This document shows positions 46,540 through 57,590 of a stretch of DNA of 64,000 nucleotides, piece by piece. The stretch is from Zhengitettix transpicula (lineage: Eukaryota > Arthropoda > Insecta > Orthoptera > Tetrigidae): NCBI GenBank assembly GCA_037074705.1, contig CM073596.1, forward strand, positions 22,542,001-22,606,000, given 5' to 3'. The position numbers and the translations under genes were made by a program. Under the pieces are notes generated by a model, which was given only the letters and a program-made list of their open reading frames with translations, did no database searches and was not told where the DNA came from. Numbering within the stretch: the stretch's first letter is position 1; the number at the start of each line of letters is the position of its first letter.

Positions 46540-47145
46540 AAAAATCGCCGCTGACTACATTACATTTAATTTTTAGAGTGATGTAGTGTGAATTGATTGA
46601 GACAGTGATCGTTGTTCAGGACAGGGTTTAAATAAGGCTCCAAGAAATAGTATATCAGGCTTTGATAGTTTCAAATTAAGTTTTCAAAGGGATACATCGA
46701 GGATAAATTTGTTATCAACATTACTGATCGAAAAATAAATAAACTGGAAAGTTCTGAATTTTGTGATGCTGTGTCGGTGAGGATTTTCAGACTAATTGTC
46801 TGATCATGACCCTTTACACCTTGTTTAACGACGTTAATATTTCACAGACTGTTTTTATTCTGTAGATCTTTTAATTTAATTGTTTACATTACTGGAGATC
46901 ACTGAGAATTAACAATTGCATATATACATGTATTCGCAGAGAAAGAATTTTTCCACCCATAGGGAGCATATTTCATTGCTGTATGTTTATCTGTTCTTAT
47001 TCCTTATTTTGTGTTTAAAAATCTTAAAAATGAACATTTTTACGACAAATTAAGTATTTCATACAAAAATAGATTAAGAAATTTTACAATTAAGTCATTA
47101 CAACATGGAAACAATCATTAAAATGTAAAATTCACGGATCAAATT
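46540..47145. other. AT-rich DNA, nothing recognised
   Basis: No feature supported. Confidence 0.5.
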
Positions 47146-47162
47146 CTATTGACGAAGTCAAT

Positions 47163-47195
<33 letters not shown>
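47146..47195. repeat. palindrome followed by a 31-T run
   Basis: CTATTGAC, spacer GAA, GTCAATAG (47146-47164) is a perfect 8-bp hairpin directly followed by 31 T (47165-47195). The T-run may be the reverse-complemented poly(A) tail of a retroposed sequence. In a eukaryotic context the resemblance to a bacterial terminator carries no weight. Confidence 0.7.
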
Positions 47196-47197
<2 letters not shown>

Positions 47198-48179
47198 GTG
47201 CGTTATCGTCAAACGAATATTAAGACTAATGCAGCCATTATAATTCCTTGCTTTTCATATATCTCACACTTTGCAGCATTTTAATTAAATGGAACATTTA
47301 TCATTGCCGATTTTCTGTTGAGGATGAGATTTGCATTCAGACCAACAATTTTTGTAACGCAGCGAGTCACATTCCACGCGAAAGGCTGAAAAAATTAGTT
47401 TATTATAGACATGCCTATTCTTGTCCTTTTTTGCTTCAATATACAATGAAATAATTTGCTTGTTTAAAACTTGAATAAAATTGCAACTTAAAAGTTCCTA
47501 CGATCGTTGGAACAGGCATGGATAATTTTGTTTTTAAAGTCGCAACCCCATAGATAAACTAGTCATCTTAGTTTTCACGAAGAAATAATGCACTACATTC
47601 CTTATGAACACTGTCACAAAACTGAAATATTGACTTAAAATCGGCTCGGAAAACGTATATACGTAAATTTAACTGAGTTGTAGAAACCCGTACACTCAAT
47701 TTTTTAGTTTAAGAACGAAGAAATAAATCATAAATATATTGTTAGCTATATAAAAACATAAAAACTAGAACTATAAATATTTAAGAAAATTACCAGATTC
47801 GAACAATGAGACTATGTTTATAAATTATTTAGTCTTATACATTGAATATTTTTCGTAGTTATAAAATAGTGTAAAAAAACTGAGGCTCCATTAAGATTAA
47901 TGGATCACAATTCGTTCCTTAATATCCATAGAGAAATAATACTATTAATAAGTTTATAAATAAAATTTATAACGTGCAATTCTCTAGAAGTTTTCAAAGT
48001 ATGAATATTTAATACTCTGGTAATGAACTCAATAAATGACTCGGGTAACAAAGGATGGGGAAACACTTCTAAATAGTTTCTAGTAACGTGTACAAGTTTA
48101 TCGTGCACGATCAATAAGAAAACAATTATTTGGATCATTTTCCATTGAAATTAAAAATTATAATGTGCATATTACCATT
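47196..48179. other. AT-rich DNA, nothing recognised
   Basis: No feature supported. Confidence 0.5.
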
Positions 48180-48620
48180 ATCTCCCAGACTCGTGTTAGA
48201 AATACCTTTCGAGATTCCATTCCATTAGTCTCTACCGTCCATCCTACTCTCTCAAACACACACACACACACACACAATCTGGGGTGAGCGCTCTCTGTCA
48301 CGAATAATTTTCCCAAGGACCAACTTCCTGCAGACAATTTAAAGGTATGTCTGTGAAGCTAATAATCGACCACTACGACTGAGAGGGCAATCGGCAATGT
48401 ATTGTCCGGCGTTGACCGCCCCCCCCCCCCTCTGCCTGATTGTGGTCCTTCGCTCTTTGTTCGACATTCACGTCTCACTCCTAATTACGCCCCATGTAGT
48501 GGGTCACTCAGTTCCAGAGAAACTTCTTTTTGCTCCCGAAAACTGTGCGAAATTTAAATTAGAGTGCGATGTCGGACGTTTATGAAATATTTCGTATCGA
48601 GCAGTCAAGCAAGAAACTTT
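48180..48620. promoter_or_regulatory. GC-richer island with CA and C runs
   Basis: Contains a (CA)n tract (48255-48276) and a run of about 11 C (48419-48430). The remaining sequence is unique and CpG-containing. Confidence 0.2.
48255..48276. repeat. (CA)n microsatellite
   Basis: Eleven CA units. Confidence 0.9.
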
Positions 48621-49179
48621 CATGTTATCCGTGACCTCTTTTCGACCCGTTCATTCTGTTTGTATTAGAATAGACAAGAGGAGCGTTTGAAAACTTGGAC
48701 GTTCATAGAAAAGTAAAGAATATAATAGTTCAATAGAGTTTCATATTGAACACAGTTCTACAGAGAAAAAAGAACTGGAATTGATACACCCTGAGGATCT
48801 CATTACTACATAGCATCTCTAAGAATTGTATAGAACTTAAAGTATCAGCTAATCGTAGATATAAAGGAAAGGAGGGAACTTTTTTTTAAAAAAAGTGGAA
48901 GCTAAAGAGAACAAATGGTGTGCTTAATATATGTAACACGTTCTTGGTGTGGTGTTATTCTTTACCACTTTTATTTCGAGAGGAATTTTTATTAAATTTA
49001 CAGATGTGTGTGTTTCAAAATAATCATATTATTGGGTGTATTATATACAAGTGAAATTAAAGTTTTACAATAATAAATTGAAAGTAATCTCATCGGACGT
49101 GGGTGAAAATTTAAGCCAATAAATTTAAAATCCAAATACCCACGCGCTTCTTAGACTTCAGTTCTGGAGTAATGTTATT
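48621..49179. other. AT-rich DNA, nothing recognised
   Basis: No feature supported. Confidence 0.5.
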
Positions 49180-49340
49180 TACTGTGTCTTATCGGATGAG
49201 TCGGCAATGGCCCCCGGGATTTTGTACGGAACCGATTGTCATTGTATTGTCGTCCGCCGCTAATCGGCATATTTTTCCACGCATTGGTCGCCATAGTCAC
49301 CTAGTTTGCTATGGGTAGATTGTACTTAGCCACTCCCTTG
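49180..49340. promoter_or_regulatory. small GC-richer island
   Basis: Unique CpG-containing patch with 'cattgtattgtcgtccgcc' and 'gctaatcggc' (TAATC, Otx/Bicoid-type core). Confidence 0.2.
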
Positions 49341-49645
49341 TCTGGTCTTGAATTGAAATGACTAATGAAAATTTCCAAAAACAATTTTTGTAGACGGTTA
49401 CAAGGAAACACCTCCAATCAAGGTTTCTTTAAGACTATTAGAAGTTAGTTTATTTTTGCAACACGTAATTAGTGCAAACTTATTTTCTATTTTGCGTTGC
49501 TCAGTCCGGAGTTTCCAACAAAAAACTGTAAATGCAAAATGTTTATCGTTGTAATGGCAACCCTAACTGAAAACCATTCTCAAATAAGCGTCTTGCTTGC
49601 GCGCTTCCACAAAATATAAATTATTATTGCTTACCGGAGTATCAT
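49341..49645. other. AT-rich DNA, nothing recognised
   Basis: No feature supported. Confidence 0.5.
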
Positions 49646-49682
49646 GATATATATATACATATATATATATGTGTGTGTGTGT
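49646..49682. repeat. compound (TA)n(TG)n microsatellite
   Basis: TA units interrupted by ACAT, then about six TG units. Confidence 0.9.
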
Positions 49683-49779
49683 TCGATGCATATGGCCTCG
49701 AAAAATAAATCATCTCAAACGCTTAGCAAAGTGCCACTTTCAATATAGCTCCACCGTGATAATGTTTTTCGTTCTCATT

Positions 49780-50120
49780 CCCAGAAATATTGGAGGCGTT
49801 ATTAATCAGTGCCGCGACTTCCAGCCTAAATACAGTCAGTCACTCCGTGGCCATTGTTTTGTGCTGCCCAAGCTAACAGGTCCCTGGTACGGTTCAGGTG
49901 AACGCCGACATAAATCTCGTGCCAGTCGATTGTCTGCCGCCATGACACTTCGCGGGGAAGAACCATAAATAACCGCGGCCTGCAACACAAATAACGGAGA
50001 TTGTACTCCGCGCTAGCTTCCAATTCCAGGGACTGACTGGATGGCTAGCTACCTACCTCACTTCCTTCCTTCGTTTCTGTTGCTGCACGGCTCCTTCAAA
50101 TACGCAGTACATCTAAAACT
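49780..50120. promoter_or_regulatory. GC-richer island
   Basis: Unique CpG-containing sequence. Antiparallel frames of 65 and 99 codons overlap with no domain. Confidence 0.2.
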
Positions 50121-50231
50121 TCAACGAGTCGTCTATGCTTCCGTCTCTTCAAGATCTTTATTGTTTTGTAGTTAGTTGAATCTTTCTGTAAGAATTAAAC
50201 GAGGGTTTTGATATATGTAATGAACTATTAC

Positions 50232-50505
50232 TTATTAATAATAAGAAATATCGACAAATACAGTCAAAATATGTATTAATATAAATACCACACATCGTTT
50301 ATGGGATCCTTGTCCCTTTCTTCAGGTGCTAGAAAGAGCCTAGAGCGACACAACTGCACACGTCAGTTGACAAAAGTCAAAAGCCTAAAGACAAACCTAA
50401 AGAAAGGATCAAGGATCCCTAAAATGTTGTGTGGTATTTATATTATCACTGATTTTTTCTGTATTTGGCTATCTTTCCTATTATTAATTTTCAATCAGAC
50501 GTAAA
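50232..50505. mobile_element. foldback pair of Penelope-like 3' ends
   Basis: The left half (50232-50328) and right half (50396-50505) are diverged reverse complements, sharing 'ataaataccacaca', 'gggatcctt', 'aaatacag' and 'taataataag'-type words. Read inward to outward, each half carries CTGAAGA- or CTAAAGA-, then a short hairpin (GGGA/TCCC-type) and a terminal AAACG/AAATG, then TGTGTGGTATTTATAT. The CTGANGA-hairpin-AAAC layout resembles the hammerhead motifs in Penelope-like elements. The GAAA of the core is altered here, so activity is not expected. Confidence 0.5.
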
Positions 50506-50699
50506 TTTTTAATTATTACTATTTTACACGACAGTTCATCCTCAAATTGAATTTATAATTAATGCTAAAGCAACTAAATTTATATAATACTACGGATTCT
50601 TAACGTGTACTGAGTTGTAATAATATTCAGAGATAGTTGAAATGTGCTGTCACGACAAAACCAATCGATAAATTAATGTTAATTCATTTTCTAATTATA

Positions 50700-50790
50700 T
50701 AAATAAGTATCCAAATAACAGACAAAAATGAGTGTTAAATACCACACAACGTTTATGAAATCCTTGTCGCTTTCATCGGGTGACTAAAAA
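50700..50790 (-). repeat. single half of the same family
   Basis: On the minus strand it reads 'gtcacccgatgaaagcgaca' followed by a hairpin, 'aaacgttgtgtggtattta' and 'tgtctgttatttgg', matching the halves at 50232-50505. Confidence 0.55.
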
Positions 50791-51389
50791 AAACGCGTGA
50801 CGTGAGGACACCGCACAAACCGAACTCAAAAGCGTTAAGTCTACAGGCGCTATAGCTCAAATAGATTTCTTTGGATGTGGTTCTGTTTCTTTGATGTATC
50901 ACTCCGGCTTCATATGATATGCATTATAACTTTCTATTAGCTTCAACTGGACTGTGGCAGACAGACTCTGTTGAATGCATTCGGCCTGCTATTTTTCTGA
51001 CTAAATTAGCTCTGTATTCGGGGTGCTAACGCAAATCGTTCATCCGTTCTGAATCCGTATTTATAATTTTATTACTTATTTTATCTTTTACGACAGTATA
51101 TTTCTATTTACCTGGTACAATCCTTTCATTATTCGTTGCAATAATATGTTCAACTTATAATTTTTCCAATAAACAAAATTCCAACAGTTTTCTTGCTCCA
51201 AGTTTCAGGTGTTTAGTAGAGTCTTACGTGGTGGATGATATATGTAATCAAGTCCTCACTTATAAAAAGTAATAAGTCAGAGCATCAAAGGAAACAAACA
51301 ATATTTGTATATTTATATTTTATTTATTGAAATATTTGTTTGGGATGGAAATTGAAGGTAAATTATAAATTCTGGCATCTTGTAAAACT
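50791..51389. other. AT-rich DNA, nothing recognised
   Basis: No feature supported. Confidence 0.5.
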
Positions 51390-51580
51390 TGTAAAATGCG
51401 AGCATGCGCCGATCCTGGAATTAGCGTGGCACAATGCTGGCACAAGGACCATCAAGCAAGAGAACAATGGCGTAGCTAAGTCGCGCGGCCTCTTCAGCTC
51501 GAGCACGCCGTATTGGTATCGCCCAAGGTGTGGCAGATCCACGGCCAACTTATCTACACCCTTCCCTCACATTCATTTGT
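51390..51580. promoter_or_regulatory. GC-richer island
   Basis: Unique CpG-containing patch. Antiparallel frames of 61 and 86 codons overlap, with no domain. Confidence 0.2.
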
Positions 51581-51934
51581 TCCTTCTTTATTCAGCATGA
51601 ATTCTCTATGCCTTTGTTTATTTTACTTTCCATTTTGATAAGCTATGTGAATAATTTGGCCAGTTCTCTTGAAATATTTTTGCTTCCGCCTCGACGAAGA
51701 GTATTAAATACGAATATAAGAGGCTGTATATTTCAGATAAACACGTTTTTTGTGCTTGGATAAATAAATAGATCGCTACAATTTACAATAACGACGTTCA
51801 TTTTAAACACATCTGGAAAAGGCCACTTTTATAATCACTTACTTCACTATTTACTTAACTTAGTTCAGAGAGAACACGTTGACAATCTTATAAGTGGTAC
51901 TGTGGTGTGAAATGTATTTGTATGCTTCCAGTTG

Positions 51935-52040
51935 CAAATAGTAGTAGCCGAAAACTTCTTATTCATGTTTAAATACATGAGTGTTATTAATAAAAACAGA
52001 ATAAGGACAATTTGGTATTTTCAACAATTAAAATGCTTAA
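51935..52040 (+). repeat. dispersed repeat, copy 2
   Basis: Partner of 23430-23535: identical 'ttcatgtttaaatacatgag' and similar flanks on both sides. Confidence 0.6.
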
Positions 52041-52479
52041 TATGTGGTTGTATAATTAGTTTAAACGCTTGTAGAATAAGGTGGTACAGATAAATATATC
52101 ACTCTTTTCCATTGCTTGAAGCCTAGATGCCTTTAGGATCTATAGGAAATAAGTTGTTTCTTTGATGATAATTTTTTACTGTAAATGTTTGACTTGTATC
52201 TTTGTACAATTGTATTTTCTGCGCTTCGAATATCAAGGCCAAAAATTCCACTTCCAATCCCTCGAGGTATTTTAAAGTGATCTTAAAGACACACACACTC
52301 ACATAGCAGTGGTGATCAGAGGAGTGTGAGAAGAAATCTGAGAGCTGATATTTTCAACAACTTAAACAGTTTCTATAATTTCAAAGATGAGGTTTACTTG
52401 ACACAACAACCTGAAATGTGTATAGATTGCATGCTTTTGTTTTTGAACATTTCAAAAGAATATTCTTCGAGAAAGAGAA
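52041..52479. other. AT-rich DNA, nothing recognised
   Basis: Overlapping frames of 80-95 codons on opposite strands run into the next island. No protein features. Confidence 0.45.
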
Positions 52480-52800
52480 TTGATATGAAGCGCGATTGTT
52501 TCGTCATTTGTGTCAGCAGGAAGGAAGTAAATTTTTGCAAAGGAACCCCCTCCTCCGCCTCCACTGTGTCATACTTGCTGCTCGCACATGAAGCACCCTT
52601 CTGGCGGCTGTAGGCCCTTTTGTTCTTGGGTGACATTGTCTTATCTCTGTGGGCACGCCCTTCTCAGCCCCTTTCGCTACCGCCAGCACTACGAAATTCT
52701 CTTTTCTCTTACTTCGATAATTTATCATACTCGTGTAATAAATTCTGTCTCTCAGTTTGCTACCCCTTTATTCCCTGCAGATACGATACGCTGTAAATGA
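52480..52800. promoter_or_regulatory. GC-richer island
   Basis: Unique sequence of balanced composition, open in both strands by chance. Confidence 0.2.
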
Positions 52801-53689
52801 CTCCGTTTTCTAAAGAATACTTTAACTACGATACGTCGTCACGTATAATTTGCAGTTTTCAGTACAGACTAAATATTAAAAATTAGGTAGCATATAAGAG
52901 GTTTGTAAACGAAAATAATATTTACCACCGTATCCAACTTTAAAGACGGTGAAATATTGTAGTGACGTAAAAGTGGTGTTCTCAAATAGTGTTTTACTAA
53001 AAGTCAAAATGTGCTCAGAAAAAAAATGAGTCTGGAGAATGTGGAATTATTCGGACTTTTTAAAATATTATACTACCCTCTAATTTTTATACACTATAAA
53101 TTATATCACTACTTAGTGCCATTATATTCACAGAAAAAATATTTAAATATAAATATAATTATTATTGCAGTTGATTAATCAAGTTTGATTCAGTAACACA
53201 AAAAAAAGTGCTCTTCTCAAGTTGAGTTTATTACCTTTTAACTGTTTAGTGTTCCCTGGGAATTTATTAAGTATAGTAATACTATAATATTACATTTAAG
53301 AATAATAGTATTCGATTTTTTAAAACATTAGTCATTTATAATCATTTTCAATATATAGGACAATATTTTGAATAAAAATAAATTATCATCTATCTGAGAT
53401 AACATTGTATCTCATAAGATATATTGTCCTTGGGCGTTGTATTTCTGTTTGTGGATTCTTTCGTTTGGCCTACATAATTGTCACACCATTTGTGGTTAAT
53501 TTTTTAAAACGTTTCAAATTCTGTTTTTCTCGCTAACTGTCTTGTATTAAAAATTCCTTTAAAATAAGAAAAACAAGATCCTTATTAAACTCATTCAATT
53601 ATAATTTTTTTAGTTTGTGCTACATTATGGAACCGTTAGTTTCACTTTATGATGACCAAAGATCTCTCTATCGACTAGGTGCAATTCCT
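52801..53689. other. AT-rich DNA, nothing recognised
   Basis: No feature supported. Confidence 0.5.
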
Positions 53690-54070
53690 ATCGTACTTCC
53701 GGAGATTTAATGTAAAAGCGGCCGTAGTGTGTAAGGTATCATTTCTACTTTCACATTTAGTGACAAGTGGTTTCGTAAGTCATCGGCTGATCCCCGGATG
53801 AAAGGCGGAACGGCGGCTGCGGTCGCTAGCTTTATTAAGATATTAGTTGTAGCAGATGGTGCGGTGGCTCGTGTACACGGCTAATGGTCAGCAAGCAACC
53901 GAGAGCCGCAACTTCCATGCATCGGCCCGCAACATCCGGTCTATCAACCGTAGCCTCCGGACAGAGCCTCAAACATTAATACGTCTCGCGGGATAATGCT
54001 GCCTCCAGCTCGGAGGGCGGAAACCCCAATACACAATTGCACGCAAAACAACTTCAATTACAACCCTGGG
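53690..54070. promoter_or_regulatory. GC/CpG-rich island upstream of the microexon
   Basis: About 380 bp of dense, unique CpG-rich sequence with E-box-like and homeodomain words ('acattaatacg', 'ggataatgctg'; TAATGC). It has no long open frame, so its high complexity is better explained by regulatory than coding constraint. It lies about 1 kb upstream of the candidate exon at 55083 and could be an intronic enhancer or alternative promoter. Confidence 0.35.
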
Positions 54071-54585
54071 ATCTTCCGCACAAGAACATTATAAGTCTAT
54101 TTCCACCCAAGAATATTACCATTGCAATTTCCAGTAGGTCTATTTCGATCCCTTGTGAACAACCTTATTCCACGAAGGAATCTCTTTTATTGTGGTTTGG
54201 AATGGTCATTGATGTATTCGTCATTTTCCTCCTCCTCTATTAGGTAACTGTTAGTATCAGTACTTTGATGAGCCACATAAATTATTTCACTCTTGGAAAA
54301 TAAATTCTGATATGCTATTTTCGCAACTTCTGAATAATGTTTAGAATTTTGTTATTGTATTTCGTATTAATCTCTTTACCATTTCAAAGGTTGTATTTTT
54401 ACGTATTTTTATATGAAATAGATATTGCAGTTTTTGTCCAATAACAGACAATATTTTTATTAATTTAAGACAAAGTTCCTCAGATATTTCCTAAATAAGC
54501 TAAATGTTAAAAACTATTTTCATATCATATTAAAAAACACAAACTAGTTATTCCGAGGCACCTATTCACAAGCTACACACTAGTG
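54071..54585. other. AT-rich DNA, nothing recognised
   Basis: No feature supported. Confidence 0.5.
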
Positions 54586-54593
54586 CGGTCACT

Positions 54594-54650
54594 GCCAAAC
54601 CTGAGGAAGGTACAAACACATACCGAAACTCTGTCTTAAATCAATATAAA
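54594..54650 (+). ncRNA. hammerhead-like motif, Penelope-type
   Basis: CTGAGGA (fits CUGANGA) is followed by A, then a 4-bp hairpin GGTA/TACC with an 8-nt loop, then GAAAC. All three conserved blocks of the hammerhead core are present. The extra A before stem II departs from the canonical junction, and I cannot fit a convincing stem III with a GUH cleavage site downstream. It is most likely a retroelement 3'-end relic. Confidence 0.4.
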
Positions 54651-54659
54651 TATTTCTGT

Positions 54660-55082
54660 TATTAGTCAGAAAACAGCATTATCTTTACCATTTCGTATTT
54701 TGAATTAAAGACAAAGTAGTGTGGTATATTTTTTAACACTAAGTATCAACATTAGACTTCAATATAATTATCAATGTAATATCATTTAAATAAATAAATG
54801 ACTTTTTGAACTATTGAGATCGAAAATAAAATAATGTGAGATGCTAATAGAGTTTTATAAATGAAAGTGAGTGACACGAAAGAGAGAAATGTTTAATTAT
54901 AAAAATAGGAGCTATTTTAACATCACCCGAAAACGAACAGAAAATTGGAATGTAATTGACGTATGTTTTTTAGTTTTGTAGCAATAGTTTCAGTAATTAT
55001 TTTATATAAGTATAAATTTTAATTGTACTAAATTTTAGCTTTCACCTTTATTACATTTTTACTAATAACAATTTTTTTTCAG
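54660..55082. other. AT-rich intron-like DNA
   Basis: AT-rich, ending in the pyrimidine tract and acceptor of the candidate exon. Confidence 0.45.
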
Positions 55083-55116
55083 GGTTCCAGGCAGAGATCT
55101 TCCGACAACGTTGAAG
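55083..55116 (+). CDS. candidate 34-nt microexon, gene unknown
   Basis: The tract 'caattttttttcag' gives a near-ideal acceptor ending at 55082. The exon is 34 nt, then GAAG|GTAAGTTTTT gives an ideal donor. The exon is GC-richer than its surroundings. Two frames are open: GSRQRSSDNVE plus one base, or (after one base) VPGRDLPTTLK ending in phase 0. The third stops. A 34-nt length is not a multiple of three, so inclusion would be constitutive or would shift the frame. The first frame is serine/arginine-rich like many regulatory linkers. I cannot place either peptide in a family. It is the best-supported host exon in the window. Confidence 0.55.
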
Positions 55117-56697
55117 GTAAGTTTTTAATTTTCTTTTATGTCATATGATTTAAAGAACTGGAAATTTCTAAGCAGAATTATAATTTGCATTTTGTAAACT
55201 TGCATAAATAATTATAAAGGATTTTTATGAAATTTATTTTTAACATCACCAAAAACCTAATTTGATGCCGTTTTATGCTATAGGGAGTAATTTATCAATG
55301 AAGAAAGGGTAATTTTTTCACACTTTCTTTGAATTGTCGATGGATGCGCGTAATTGCAACTTTTATGTTAACATACGCCTTATTTAGAAGTATTTTTTAA
55401 TCAAACAGTGAATCTGTTTTTTGAACATTTTTATCTAACACGAATTATATTTGTCTATACTGGTGCGAGGGTTTAGTTCGATCGCTTCGCCTTTGAACAA
55501 AACAATGAGCAAATGTGCCAATTCTACATATTTTCGTTCCGAAACAACGCATCGGTAGAAATGGATATGGTATCGGCTCAATCTACAAATTTTTATAAAT
55601 TTTATTTAATAATTTGAATGGAATAAATATGAATATAATATAAAGTTTTATTATCCATAAATTTGTGTTATTAAAGAAACATATCTGCAATTTTAATTTG
55701 AACCCTATTTAAAGCGACGTAAGAATATATTACACGACAGTATAATTTTTCTAGAAATGAAAGTATGTATAAAATTGTTTTCTGATTATCTAGAAGTCAT
55801 TCATCTAGAAGTTCATTAGTATTGTTAGTTTTCCTGTATTAATTTTTCCAGTCACTGTTTTAGGTTGGCAGCATTATATATCTTAAATAATTTATTCTGG
55901 TATATAAAATATTTGTATATAAAATTATTTAAGTTTCATTTCCATCTCCGGAGATGTAATATTGTCACGACTTTATTTAGAATTTCAAGTCAAAATTAAT
56001 TAATGTAAACATTTAATCTATAAGACTAAGTATTTACATTCATAAGAATTTTGCAGTGACTTGATTTTAAGCAGAAAAAATGTGAAACTTTAATTAGTTT
56101 TAATTATTTGGGTTCGATCTTGTGCCGGTGGCTAAATGTCTAAAATCAGCATGTACGTCCCTTCTTCCACGCATTTTCGCATTAGTCTATCTGCAGTTGA
56201 AGAGTCGTGTCAACACTTGGAACTGAGGAAGCTGCTCGGTCCTCAGTTTTGATCGAAATTGCTTTCTTCCGTCTCCACCCTATGCACGAATATTCATACA
56301 AAATTTGCGAGCGTAATCGTAAGTAGATAGAGTAAGTCAATGAGCCTCTTATTTGCTCTGACTCCGGTTCGCTGAAAAGACTGCCAATTGAGGCCACGAA
56401 TAAAAGAAACTCTTATAAATAAAGATAGTTTTATTAATAAACGATTAACGTTTCATCAAGAAAACTACAAAAGTATAAGCTTCTGATATTTTTCATTTCA
56501 AAATATAAAATGGTCTTAAGATTGATTAATGTCGAAGTGTTACCATTGACACAAAGAAGGAAAACGAAGAGAAATAATTATGAATATTGACTATATTACA
56601 TAAATGTAATTCGTGATTTTGAAATTTATGGTTTGTTAAAATGAAAGGATCTGAAATAGTTTAATAAGATATACAGCAATAAATTATTTAATCATAA
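55117..56697. other. AT-rich intron-like DNA
   Basis: About 1.6 kb of AT-rich sequence. A B-box-like 'gggttcgatcttg' occurs near 56110, and a minus-strand frame of 71 codons (56182-56397) has no features. Confidence 0.45.
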
Positions 56698-56943
56698 TTA
56701 TAAAAAAATTCAATTTTAAACTATCCTAATAGTTTAATTAACATAATCCGCTTACTCCAACTCGTTATCTAGAGAACTCAACTGATATTCGTTTCTGGGA
56801 ATTAGAAACTAACATACCAATATATGTTACTTTCTAATTCCCAGAAACGATTATTAGTTGAGTTCTCTAGATAACGAGTTGGAGCAAGCGGATTATGTTA
56901 ATTAAACTATTAGGATACTTTAAAATTGAATTTTTTTTATAAA
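56698..56943. repeat. near-perfect long hairpin (119-bp arms)
   Basis: The left arm 56698-56816 and right arm 56823-56943 are reverse complements with only about five mismatches, separated by a 6-nt loop (ccaata). Arm landmarks are 'ctatcctaatagtttaatta', 'cataatccgcttactccaac' and 'tctagagaactcaact' with their complements. No protein is encoded. It may be a recent foldback/MITE insertion or an inverted duplication. Transcribed, it would give a double-stranded RNA suitable as an siRNA precursor. Confidence 0.9.
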
Positions 56944-57289
56944 GTTTCCATTAAAGCATTACTTAAAAATGAATTTTTTAATATTAAATTTATAACTTCT
57001 TAATGCATAATTATTGGTCTAGCCTTCTACATTTAGCCCTAGAATTTATCAGATATTTATGAATAGTCTTGTACCAGTTTCTGGCATCGGTAGTTTGTCA
57101 TCAGGTGATATAAGTTACACCTATTGTACGGCACAGTGACTTTTAGTGAATGTGCAGATATATTAATAGGATGTTCTCATTAACGTTTTTAGTTATATTA
57201 AGATTAGGACATCAGGTTACTCGTTCATATTTTCAGTGCTTTGGGAGGTGAAAAACTAAAGGAATGATAAGTGGTAAAACACACGTCAA
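56944..57289. other. AT-rich DNA, nothing recognised
   Basis: No feature supported. Confidence 0.5.
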
Positions 57290-57590
57290 ATTAATGTAAA
57301 TAAAAGTTCCAATGTTCTGGAAGAAGTCAAGGGCAGAGTAGCTCAGAAGCGGAGAGTTATTCTCTTTTCTCCAGAAGTAAAACATTGGCGTAGTGCATGG
57401 TCAATCATAAATCGTGAAAGTACACTGGAAATTTTTAAAATTCGATGCTACAGAAGGATGTTAAATAATTGTGTAAAGTAAGCAATGAGGTGGTTTTTGA
57501 AACTATCGGTTCTGAAAAAAGAAGTATACTTTGGACATTTTAAGAAGAGAATCCGTTACATATCTGAATAAAATATCATGAATTATGAAA
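57290..57590 (+). pseudogene. LINE reverse-transcriptase C-terminal relic
   Basis: From about 57395 the + strand reads AWSIINRESTLEIFKIRCYR, RMLNNCVK, stop, AMRWFLKLSVLKKEV, YFGHFKKRIRY. This follows the common LINE tail W.L......LE.FEMWCYRRML...W.....NEEVL.R......YFGH..R, keeping YRRML and the FGH. In-frame stops and a missing polymerase core show a decayed fragment. The clade (RTE or a relative) is uncertain. Confidence 0.5.

Noticed and set aside
47146..47195. Rho-independent-terminator-like hairpin plus T-run
   Set aside because: The window is eukaryotic, with no adjoining operon; the T-run fits a retroposon tail better.
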